Below are positions 15,411 through 21,611 of a stretch of 64,000 nt of DNA, piece by piece; positions within the stretch are counted from its first letter, which is position 1; every line of letters starts with the position of its first letter. Source of the stretch: a virus; the IMG/VR virus record IMGVR_UViG_3300023174_000138, positions 1 to 64,000 of that record. One strand, written 5' to 3'. A model generated the notes under the pieces. The model was not told the origin of the DNA. It did no database searches and saw only the letters and a list, made by a program, of their open reading frames with translations. The position numbers and the translations under genes were made by a program.

Positions 15411-15803
15411 ATGACTAGATTAAATATATATATGGTAAAAAAAGTAAGTGCGCTAAATGAGGACTCGCAAATGCTTTATAATAAATGGGTTAGAGGCATT
15501 GCTACGAGACAGCTACAACCCGAAATAATTACACTTTCTGATATAGTCAATCGTTTCCGCAATAACAACCAGGCGCCTAAAGTATTACCGTATCCACTTG
15601 ATAAGGTTATAGATTTCTTGGGCGATATCTTTGTAAAATGTGCAGATTTGCGTAGAACTCTAGCTCAAGGTGTTAGCAGTCCTTTAATTAAAGATAAAGC
15701 TGAAAAAATTAAGACTATTAGAGAATTAAATTCAGAAATACAAAAAATTCAAGAACAATTGTTTAGCTGTACAGACAAACTAAACAAATTACTTGAAAAA
15801 TAA
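15411..15803 (+). CDS. unknown helical protein
   Basis: 130 aa; an internal ATG at 15432 gives a 123-aa alternative. The last 40 residues are a likely coiled coil (K-A-E-K-I-K-T-I-R-E-L-N-S-E-I-Q-K-I). No family recognised. A possible promoter (TTGCAA at 15376 with T-rich -10) overlaps the minus-strand late promoter, but it is weak. It precedes the membrane protein gene. Confidence 0.6.
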   Translation: MTRLNIYMVKKVSALNEDSQMLYNKWVRGIATRQLQPEIITLSDIVNRFRNNNQAPKVLPYPLDKVIDFLGDIFVKCADLRRTLAQGVSSPLIKDKAEKIKTIRELNSEIQKIQEQLFSCTDKLNKLLEK

Positions 15804-15821
15804 CTAGTTACAGTTTAATAT
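15793..15821 (+). promoter_or_regulatory. possible early-type promoter before the gene at 15828
   Basis: TTGAAA (15793-15798), a 17-bp spacer and TAATAT (15816-15821) stand 6 nt before the ATG at 15828. The -10 box is weaker than in the other examples. Confidence 0.4.
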
Positions 15822-15827
15822 ATAGGT

Positions 15828-16259
15828 ATGTTAAAACGGGCTGCACTTAGTCTTTTATTGACTTTTTTTGTCAGTACACTATTAGCCTGGCCATTGACTT
15901 TTTTAGGGGTTTGGTTTTTAAGTGGGTTTGGATTTTTTACCGTTCTACAATTCGTTGGGTTTTATTTTTATAGAGATTATCTTACACGTAAAAATGCTAT
16001 TGAAGAGCAAAAATTAATTATTGCCCGTGAAGCCGAGCTTAGTAAGCAAGGAGCAGAGGTTGTATGTCCATGTGACAGACAGGTAAAATGCTTTATACCT
16101 ATAGTGCTAAATCAACGAAATGAATATATCTGCCCGGGTTGTGATAAGAATGTAAATGTAGCTGTAAATCTAAAAACTGTATTAGTTACGACACCAATTG
16201 TTGATACACTAGAGGATGTTGTAGTAAATAAATTAAGGAGTCAAAGTGGAAATAGTTAA
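15828..16259 (+). CDS. membrane protein with a C-terminal zinc-ribbon-like domain
   Basis: 143 aa. Residues about 5-50 form two hydrophobic segments (A-L-S-L-L-L-T-F-F-V-S and F-G-F-F-T-V-L-Q-F-V-G-F), a likely membrane hairpin. A charged helix follows, then V-C-P-C-D-R-Q-V-K-C-F and Y-I-C-P-G-C-D-K, which make a plausible four-cysteine zinc site facing the cytoplasm. Function unknown; it could tether a replication or assembly complex to the membrane. It overlaps the next gene by 14 bp. Confidence 0.7.
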   Translation: MLKRAALSLLLTFFVSTLLAWPLTFLGVWFLSGFGFFTVLQFVGFYFYRDYLTRKNAIEEQKLIIAREAELSKQGAEVVCPCDRQVKCFIPIVLNQRNEYICPGCDKNVNVAVNLKTVLVTTPIVDTLEDVVVNKLRSQSGNS

Positions 16260-16632
16260 TGTAGTCGCTAGTCAAATAATGCCTGTTTCTGGCTACACGG
16301 CCCCGCCGTCTATTGCTCAGGTAAAAAAAGAAGTTGAAAATTTCTTTTTTTCAAAAGGACCACTAGCCTATAAAATATACAAAAACGCCTATACAAGCTC
16401 GTTAGGTGACTCTGCCTCGCCCGAGGCTTTTATTCAAGAATTCTTTAATGCATTAGAAAATTCTATTAAATTACAGCTCAGGGACGTTGTTGTTGAACCA
16501 ACAACAACATTAAAGAATGTTTTTGAAATATTGCGCAATAGCTTTGCTATTTTGAGTACTGCTGGCGTAAAAATTGACCCGGTTACCTTTTACGCGACTT
16601 TGGTCGCGTTTGTATTAAGTAAATTAAAATAG
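16246..16632 (+). CDS. unknown protein with GTG start
   Basis: 128 aa, mostly helical (F-I-Q-E-F-F-N-A-L-E, V-F-E-I-L-R-N-S-F-A). A clear AAGGAG (16235-16240) five bases before GTG 16246 fixes the start. It is operon-internal and uses a Shine-Dalgarno sequence, in contrast to promoter-proximal genes. No family recognised. Confidence 0.65.
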   Translation: MEIVNVVASQIMPVSGYTAPPSIAQVKKEVENFFFSKGPLAYKIYKNAYTSSLGDSASPEAFIQEFFNALENSIKLQLRDVVVEPTTTLKNVFEILRNSFAILSTAGVKIDPVTFYATLVAFVLSKLK

Positions 16633-16635
16633 TTC

Positions 16636-16664
16636 TTGCGTTAAAAAAATTGTTCATATATTAT
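16636..16664 (+). promoter_or_regulatory. early-type promoter before the gene at 16672
   Basis: TTGCGT (16636-16641), a 17-bp spacer and TATTAT (16659-16664) stand 7 nt before the ATG at 16672. No Shine-Dalgarno sequence intervenes. Confidence 0.5.
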
Positions 16665-16671
16665 TTACCGT

Positions 16672-17028
16672 ATGAACGATACAATTAATATTCAAGGTTC
16701 GGAAAAAACGCATACCATGAAAAAAGTTGAGTATGCTAGATGGCTATGTCTTGTCGAGGCTATTGATTTGATTGAGAGAAAAGCCAGCGAGCTTAAAGCT
16801 GATTTAATTTCAGATGACTTCTGGGTAAAGCCGTTAGCTTTTCAAAAATATATTGAACAAAGACTTGAAACGATGGTCATTGATGTCGATAGGGAGGAGT
16901 TTAACATCCCTACAAACGTATCTATAGATTTGAATAAGGATTTAGTACCAGTCGCTACTCAAGAAGAAGAAATTAAAGAGGAAGATGTTGAACCTTCGGA
17001 AGAAGATATTGCAGAGGTTACCGTTTAA
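16672..17028 (+). CDS. small acidic-tailed unknown protein
   Basis: 118 aa. Residues about 17-80 form a helical domain (Y-A-R-W-L-C-L-V-E-A-I-D-L-I-E-R). A strongly acidic tail follows (E-E-E-I-K-E-E-D-V-E-P-S-E-E-D). It has its own early promoter and converges with the gp14-like gene, overlapping it by 4 bp. The acidic tail could be a protein-interaction arm; no homology is known to me. Confidence 0.65.
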   Translation: MNDTINIQGSEKTHTMKKVEYARWLCLVEAIDLIERKASELKADLISDDFWVKPLAFQKYIEQRLETMVIDVDREEFNIPTNVSIDLNKDLVPVATQEEEIKEEDVEPSEEDIAEVTV

Positions 17029-17777
17029 TAGTACCCGCCGTAAATTTCAGTGTTATTAACAGACATATCAAATATTTGTCTGCTACTAGTTGTGTCCGTG
17101 CTTTCAGGATAACTACTTGGCCGCGGTGTATAGGTTTTATCGTCCGGTATTGACGTTGCAATTGTACCGTACTGTGCATTGTCATAGACTTGTGCGCTAC
17201 CTTTTTCTTGAGGTAAATTCGGCTCAAAAGAATTATCAAAGCGCTTAGCTTTTAATAACCATACATAGTGACCCATAAGAGGATTAATTTCCGAATTTTC
17301 CTGGTCCAATCGCTCTGTTATCTCGTACATTTTTCCATCTCTCTCACCTGGTCTTGTATTGCCATATTCTACCATCTTGAAAACATCTCCTGCTTTAGGT
17401 TCCGTATCAGGTGGATAAACAGAATAAAATGAACTTATGTGAAGATAGGCTGTACATGTTTCATCGCTCATGTAACCAAATTTGCTCAAGATTAATGCGT
17501 TTTCAGATAACTTGATCGCCATCACAACATCTCTTGGATCTTCAAATCTTGCTGTAGGTTGTTCACCGTAAACATTATCTGCAGATAACAGATTGTATGT
17601 ATTACGAAAATACTGAACTTTTTGACCGTATAAATCTAACTGCTCTCTCCAATAATTACTGTACAGTTGTCTTTCACATTCATTATTTTCTTTTTCCGTA
17701 AACCTTAAAGTGCTTGTAGTGTATTTTAATGGGTATGTTCTTATACAGTTTACACCGGTGTACTTATCGATACTCAT
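17025..17777 (-). CDS. 14: neck protein, T4 gp14-like
   Basis: 250 aa (T4 gp14 is 256 aa). The match is by pattern: E-Q-L-D-L-Y-G-Q-K-V-Q-Y-F-R-N-T-Y near the N-terminus, a beta-rich centre with I-L-S-K-F-G-Y, and P-K-A-G-D-V-F followed by a residue pair like K-M-Y-E-I-T. gp14 helps gp13 close the filled head for tail joining. It is second in a minus-strand late operon after the 127-aa gene, with an ATGA overlap at 17774-17777. The C-terminal 50 residues are T/S/P-rich and probably disordered. Homology is likely but not certain. Confidence 0.65.
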   Translation of the reverse strand: MSIDKYTGVNCIRTYPLKYTTSTLRFTEKENNECERQLYSNYWREQLDLYGQKVQYFRNTYNLLSADNVYGEQPTARFEDPRDVVMAIKLSENALILSKFGYMSDETCTAYLHISSFYSVYPPDTEPKAGDVFKMVEYGNTRPGERDGKMYEITERLDQENSEINPLMGHYVWLLKAKRFDNSFEPNLPQEKGSAQVYDNAQYGTIATSIPDDKTYTPRPSSYPESTDTTSSRQIFDMSVNNTEIYGGYY

Positions 17778-18157
17778 TTTTGTAAAATATATCCTCTCAA
17801 ATTTGGATCAAACTTTAACAAGATACCTGTATTGCCTAAGCTCTTTGGTGTGTTTGGATCTAGTCTTGAAATACCAAATTGTTGAGATAGTTTCTGTACT
17901 TCACTTGGGGTTAATGCTTTTCTACCCGAGTTGGCTATTTTTAAATCTTGCAACGCTTGAATAGCCTTTGGATCAACCCTGTGCATGTCAGGCACTGTTT
18001 GCGCGTGCTTCCGAAAACCTGGATCTTTTATTATTTTGCGATGCCTTTCTGTAGGTTTGAAAAAATTAGGACCTATATTTGTTGACAAAGTACCTTGATT
18101 CCATGTAGCTACTTCACTGAGCAATTGTTTATTGAAATATTTGGCAAAAAGACTCAC
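17774..18157 (-). CDS. small late virion-type protein with propeptide-like N-terminus
   Basis: 127 aa, basic. It begins M-S-L-F-A-K-Y-F-N-K-Q-L-L-S-E-V, close to the start of the 135-aa protein at 14984. L-S-E|V could be a prohead protease site. The middle includes T-P-S-E-V-Q-K-L-S-Q-Q-F-G-I, a helix-turn-helix-like stretch of no proven meaning. GTG start at 18157, 4 nt after a TATAAATA box, with no Shine-Dalgarno. It leads a two-gene late operon with the gp14-like gene. Confidence 0.7.
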   Translation of the reverse strand: MSLFAKYFNKQLLSEVATWNQGTLSTNIGPNFFKPTERHRKIIKDPGFRKHAQTVPDMHRVDPKAIQALQDLKIANSGRKALTPSEVQKLSQQFGISRLDPNTPKSLGNTGILLKFDPNLRGYILQK

Positions 18158-18161
18158 AGGT

Positions 18162-18169
18162 TATTTATA
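18162..18169 (-). promoter_or_regulatory. T4-type late promoter box (TATAAATA)
   Basis: Perfect T4 late consensus on the minus strand, ending 4 nt before GTG 18157. It lies directly downstream of the terminator at 18178-18195 for transcripts coming from the acidic-protein gene. Confidence 0.75.
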
Positions 18170-18170
18170 A

Positions 18171-18199
18171 TAAAAAAGCCGTCATTAATGACGGCTTTT
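18171..18199 (-). terminator. intrinsic terminator between two minus-strand late genes
   Basis: GCCGTCAT-TA-ATGACGGC (18178-18195) is a perfect stem followed on the minus strand by six T (18172-18177). It ends the acidic-protein transcript just before the next late promoter. A shorter T run on the other side means it may also work on the plus strand. Confidence 0.85.
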
Positions 18200-18224
18200 C
18201 TATATATTATTTAAATAAGGATCT

Positions 18225-18821
18225 TTATTTAAAGAAATCGCCAATTTTGTAACCAGTGGCGTTAACTTTATTATTCTTACTCGTTAGTGAGTGGCCCTTG
18301 CTATCAGGAAGGGCGGAAAGCTTACCATCGTTTACGGCCTTGATATCACCGGAAGCTTTGCCGCCTTTAGCATGACCGAGCTTACCAGCAACCTTATTGT
18401 TCTTGCCTTGTAGAGCTTGACCCTTACTGTCAGGGAGCTGTTCAAGTTGAGTAGCTTCACCGGCTACTTCTTCTTGATCTTCATCTTTTTCTTCTTCTTT
18501 TTCGTCTTTTTTAGCTTTGTGCTGCTCATCTTCTTCTGCAGCAACAGGGGCTTGCTCGTCTTCAGGCTTTTCTTCTGTTTCACCGCCAAGATCTTCTTCA
18601 CCACCGTGATCTTCTTCACCACCACCTAGAACGTCGCCGAGCATATCGTGTAATTTTTGAGCAACATCGCGAGGAAGTGTCAAGGTGATTTCATCGCCCT
18701 CACCACCCATATCTTCTGGCTTATCAGCCTCAGCACCTTCCGGGCCGGCTTGAATGCCAAGATCAAGGGCATCATCCTTCATTACATCTTCATAAAGTTT
18801 ATCAAATATCGATTTGCTCAT
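18225..18821 (-). CDS. nested in-frame product of the acidic late protein (alternative start)
   Basis: A perfect TATAAATA (18827-18834, minus strand) ends exactly 5 nt before the in-frame ATG of Met115, giving 198 aa. The product begins M-S-K-S-I-F-D-K-L-Y-E-D, which fits the propeptide-like starts of the other minus-strand virion genes (L-Y-E|D). Either this is the main form and the upstream part belongs to an older or fused protein, or both forms are made. Confidence 0.6.
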   Translation of the reverse strand: MSKSIFDKLYEDVMKDDALDLGIQAGPEGAEADKPEDMGGEGDEITLTLPRDVAQKLHDMLGDVLGGGEEDHGGEEDLGGETEEKPEDEQAPVAAEEDEQHKAKKDEKEEEKDEDQEEVAGEATQLEQLPDSKGQALQGKNNKVAGKLGHAKGGKASGDIKAVNDGKLSALPDSKGHSLTSKNNKVNATGYKIGDFFK

Positions 18822-19163
18822 AATATTATTTATATTCGCTGGCTCCTTTTTTTCAAGGGCTGTAGAAAATTTTTGTGGCTCAAAATGATTATTTTTTTCT
18901 GCATTTTTAGGATCAACTATATTCTTGCTAAAACCTTCTGCGGCTTCTGGGCCAGTATTCTTAAGAGCGAAAGCGTTTTTATCTGTGCCCTTTGCCATTA
19001 TCTTTTTAGCATCAATTTTTTTATCTTTTGCCAATGGAAAAGTAGCTAATGTCTTTTTTGTCTTTTCTTCTACTACTTCTGTACTAGTATTATTTTTCGG
19101 AGCAACATGCTCCATGGCTGCGTAAACCAACCCGATATCTTTAATACTAGTAACTCTTGTCAT
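18225..19163 (-). CDS. highly acidic late protein, possible prohead core or internal protein
   Basis: 312 aa. The N-terminal about 110 residues are lysine/alanine-rich (K-K-I-D-A-K-K-I-M-A-K-G). From residue about 150 to 250 the chain is extremely acidic, glycine- and glutamate-rich. Near the C-terminus L-P-D-S-K-G-x-x-L-x-x-K-N-N-K-V occurs twice. The composition suggests a scaffold or internal head protein. It starts 6 nt after a perfect TATAAATA (19170-19177). A second TATAAATA lies inside the gene in front of Met115, which could start a separate 198-aa product. A strong terminator follows at 18171-18199. Confidence 0.75.
   Translation of the reverse strand: MTRVTSIKDIGLVYAAMEHVAPKNNTSTEVVEEKTKKTLATFPLAKDKKIDAKKIMAKGTDKNAFALKNTGPEAAEGFSKNIVDPKNAEKNNHFEPQKFSTALEKKEPANINNIMSKSIFDKLYEDVMKDDALDLGIQAGPEGAEADKPEDMGGEGDEITLTLPRDVAQKLHDMLGDVLGGGEEDHGGEEDLGGETEEKPEDEQAPVAAEEDEQHKAKKDEKEEEKDEDQEEVAGEATQLEQLPDSKGQALQGKNNKVAGKLGHAKGGKASGDIKAVNDGKLSALPDSKGHSLTSKNNKVNATGYKIGDFFK
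18827..18834 (-). promoter_or_regulatory. internal T4-type late promoter box (TATAAATA)
   Basis: Perfect consensus inside the coding sequence, 5 nt before the internal ATG at 18821. In a coding region this exact box-and-start spacing is unlikely to be chance. Confidence 0.65.
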
Positions 19164-19169
19164 ATATAG

Positions 19170-19177
19170 TATTTATA
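19170..19177 (-). promoter_or_regulatory. T4-type late promoter box (TATAAATA)
   Basis: Perfect consensus ending 6 nt before the ATG at 19163. It is back to back with the plus-strand box for the terminase gene, only 5 bp away. Confidence 0.75.
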
Positions 19178-19182
19178 CTCAG

Positions 19183-19190
19183 GATAAATA
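19183..19190 (+). promoter_or_regulatory. T4-type late promoter box (GATAAATA) of the terminase gene
   Basis: GATAAATA ends 5 nt before the ATG at 19196. Confidence 0.6.
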
Positions 19191-19195
19191 ATAAT

Positions 19196-20911
19196 ATGAC
19201 GGATAAAGAAAAATATTATCTAGGCAACGAACGCTTGCCCACCACAGATACCAAGTTCGAATACACATCTGAGATGATAAGCGAGATTAAAAAATGTAAG
19301 AAAAACCTATTACATTTTGCTGAGAATTACTTCTTTATCATTAACTTAGATAGAGGTAAGGAAAAAATTAAATTATATCCTTGTCAAAAAAGAGTACTCA
19401 GGAACTTAAGAGATAATCGTTTTGTCATACTACTCTCTTCTAGACAGAGCGGTAAAACTACACAAATGACAATATATTGTCTGTGGAATGCATGCTTTAA
19501 TGATGATCAGAGAATTCTTATTGTTGCAAATAAAGAGCAAACAGCGAAAAATATTTTCAAACGGGTAAGACTAGCCTATGAGATGTTACCTAATTTTTTA
19601 AAGCCTGGTGTAGTCGAATACGGTCAGACAAGCATGACACTTACAAACGGCAGTAGTATAGGTATCAGTACAACTAGCAGCGACGCGGGTAGAGGTGATA
19701 GCTGTAATTGTCTTGTGTTGGATGAATTGGCTTTTATTGACAATCATATTGTTGATAAATTCTGGGAATCAGTATATCCAATTATTAGTAGTTCTAAAAA
19801 AAGTAAAATTTTTATTGCAAGTACCCCTAACGGTACAGATAATCTTTTCTACAGACTCTATAAAGGCGCTGAAGAGGGCGATAATAACTGGCGAGCAGAA
19901 AGAATCGATTGGTGGGAAATCCCCGGAAGAGATGAAAAATGGAAACACGATACAATTAAAACTCTTGGTAGCGCGGAAACATTTTCGCAAGAATTTGGAA
20001 ATGAATTTCTTCATGGTGGCGAAAGTAGTATTAATGAATTTCTATATAATTCCTCTTTAAGAGATTGCAGAGAGCCAGAATTTGTTTTTGATGATGGAAA
20101 ATATTTAATGTGGGAGGAGCCACGTGAAGAAAGAATTTATATAGCGGGTGTTGATGTAAGCGAGGGTGTGAACGAGGCGGCTAGCGTTGTACAAATTTTA
20201 GATGTTACTGATTTATCTAGTATAGAGCAGGTTGCGGTTTACCATACTCGAAATACACCGCCATTTCAATTTACTGCAAAACTTTTAGAGATTTTAACAC
20301 AATGGGGGCGGCCACCTGTTTGTATAGAAAGAAATAGTTGCGGTGCGCAAGTGGTAGAACAACTCAAATTTACTCATGGGTATGAAAATATAGTATCGTG
20401 GGGCGCTAAAGCAGGTGATAAAACTGATTTTAAAAGAGTTGGAATTTTATCACACACAAATACAAAGTACAGAGGCATTACTAACATGAGATATTGGGTG
20501 AACGAATTAAAAGTATTAAAGTTTAGAGATATTAATACTCTTAAGGAATTTAAAACTTTTATAAGATATCCTAATAATACGTGGGGTGCACGCCCCGGTG
20601 CTGATACCTGGGATGATAGAGTCATGGCCTTAGTATGGGCTTTAATTATTCTTGAAAATGAGCTTTGTAACAGATATTTTGATGTTATTAAGCTTGATGA
20701 TTGTGATAGACCACAAATTATTAAACCGTTAGACTATGGTATAAGAGGTGTCGTGAGTCCACTCAGCTTATACATGAACGAAAAAAATATTGGGGCTGAA
20801 ACCGCGCTGCCCACTATTTTCGAAGGCGGGAGTGAAGAAAAAGATGCAGAAATGGAAGAGTTAAAAAGACAAGGCTGGTACTTACCGGGACAGTCATTTT
20901 TTGATAAATAA
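19196..20911 (+). CDS. 17: large terminase subunit (T4 gp17-like)
   Basis: 571 aa packaging motor and headful nuclease (T4 gp17 is 610 aa). The ATPase domain has the Walker A-like S-R-Q-S-G-K-T-T (about residues 82-89), Walker B C-L-V-L-D-E-L-A-F (about 171-179) and coupling motif A-S-T-P-N-G. The C-terminal RNase H-like nuclease has V-D-V-S-E-G (about 317), E-R-N-S-C-G and D-D-R-V-M-A-L acidic positions. The ATG at 19196, 5 nt after a late box, is preferred to a TTG at 19157 that lies inside the promoter. The small subunit gene is not adjacent but about 13 kb away on the other strand. Confidence 0.95.
   Translation: MTDKEKYYLGNERLPTTDTKFEYTSEMISEIKKCKKNLLHFAENYFFIINLDRGKEKIKLYPCQKRVLRNLRDNRFVILLSSRQSGKTTQMTIYCLWNACFNDDQRILIVANKEQTAKNIFKRVRLAYEMLPNFLKPGVVEYGQTSMTLTNGSSIGISTTSSDAGRGDSCNCLVLDELAFIDNHIVDKFWESVYPIISSSKKSKIFIASTPNGTDNLFYRLYKGAEEGDNNWRAERIDWWEIPGRDEKWKHDTIKTLGSAETFSQEFGNEFLHGGESSINEFLYNSSLRDCREPEFVFDDGKYLMWEEPREERIYIAGVDVSEGVNEAASVVQILDVTDLSSIEQVAVYHTRNTPPFQFTAKLLEILTQWGRPPVCIERNSCGAQVVEQLKFTHGYENIVSWGAKAGDKTDFKRVGILSHTNTKYRGITNMRYWVNELKVLKFRDINTLKEFKTFIRYPNNTWGARPGADTWDDRVMALVWALIILENELCNRYFDVIKLDDCDRPQIIKPLDYGIRGVVSPLSLYMNEKNIGAETALPTIFEGGSEEKDAEMEELKRQGWYLPGQSFFDK
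20903..20910 (+). promoter_or_regulatory. T4-type late promoter box (GATAAATA)
   Basis: Overlaps the end of the terminase gene and ends 6 nt before the ATG at 20917. Confidence 0.5.
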
Positions 20912-20916
20912 ATCAA

Positions 20917-21510
20917 ATGGCAACACAACCAAATCAAACACCAATATTTCAAAGCCCGTTAAACAAGCAGAGAAAAGATAAATTTATTTGCGTTTTAACT
21001 ATTCCAAGAATATTGCGCGATGAAGTAGAGGATATTGCTAGAAGAAATTCTTCAGTAAATTTTGACGCATTACAATTTAGTATTTTTGGCGCTGTCGCCC
21101 CACCTATAGAAATACCTCCAGTCCAAGTACCTTACGCTGGCCAGACTCTTAAGGTGACTTCCTATGCAAGACCTTCATTTCCTGTATTAAAAATTGATTT
21201 TACTGTTGACAATTTTTTTAATAATTATTGGGTTATATATAAATGGCTTGAAGTTTTTAATGACCCAACAATTGGAGTTTTTAGCCCCAATGATACAGAT
21301 TTAGATTCACGAACAGCACAGTATATGACTAATATTACTATCTACGGGTTAGATGAATATAATAATAAAACAATAAAATTTGACTATATCCGGGCGTTTC
21401 CTGTTGCTCTGCAAGGTATTGAATACAATGATAGGGACAGTGGGGAGATGGAATGTAGTTTTAATTTTGCTTATCACCAACTTAAAATAACCCTTTTACC
21501 AGTAAATTAA
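20917..21510 (+). CDS. tail-tube-fold virion protein
   Basis: 197 aa. The pattern Y-A-G-Q-T-L-K-V-T-S, then F-T-V-D-N-x-F-x-N-Y-W-V-I-Y-K-W, and I-T-I-Y-G-L-D-E-Y-N-N-K resembles tube-fold proteins of T4-like phages, distinct from the gp19 at 24081. I recall relatives annotated only as structural proteins. It may sit at a tail end (terminator or adaptor) or be a minor tube protein. It stands between the terminase and the sheath with its own late box. Confidence 0.75.
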   Translation: MATQPNQTPIFQSPLNKQRKDKFICVLTIPRILRDEVEDIARRNSSVNFDALQFSIFGAVAPPIEIPPVQVPYAGQTLKVTSYARPSFPVLKIDFTVDNFFNNYWVIYKWLEVFNDPTIGVFSPNDTDLDSRTAQYMTNITIYGLDEYNNKTIKFDYIRAFPVALQGIEYNDRDSGEMECSFNFAYHQLKITLLPVN

Positions 21511-21559
21511 GAAATATTGTATAAAATATTTTTTTTTTGAAAAAGTTAAACATAAATAG

Positions 21560-21567
21560 TATAAATA
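21560..21567 (+). promoter_or_regulatory. T4-type late promoter box (TATAAATA) upstream of the sheath gene
   Basis: Perfect consensus. It ends 7 nt before the ATG of an 11-codon reading frame (21575) and 44 nt before the sheath ATG. CATAAATA (21551-21558) lies just upstream. Confidence 0.75.
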
Positions 21568-21574
21568 TTAACGT

Positions 21575-21610
21575 ATGAGTAACCGTCTTTCTACTGGAGT
21601 AACAAAATAA
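21575..21610 (+). CDS. 11-residue leader reading frame before the sheath gene
   Basis: M-S-N-R-L-S-T-G-V-T-K then TAA, ending one base before the sheath ATG at 21612. It occupies the place where other late genes start (7 nt after the late box). Its codons for S-T-G-V include GGAG (21596-21599), which may serve as the sheath Shine-Dalgarno sequence. It could be a translated leader coupled to the sheath, or simply untranslated leader. Confidence 0.35.
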   Translation: MSNRLSTGVTK

Positions 21611-21611
21611 T

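Noticed and set aside
18417-19125. Plus-strand open frames opposite the acidic protein, rich in F, I and L
   Set aside because: They mirror the GAA/GAG- and AAG-rich codons of the real minus-strand gene and lack promoters or family similarity.
19157-19195. TTG start for the large terminase
   Set aside because: The extension is translated from the two divergent late promoter boxes; ATG 19196 has the standard late-box spacing.
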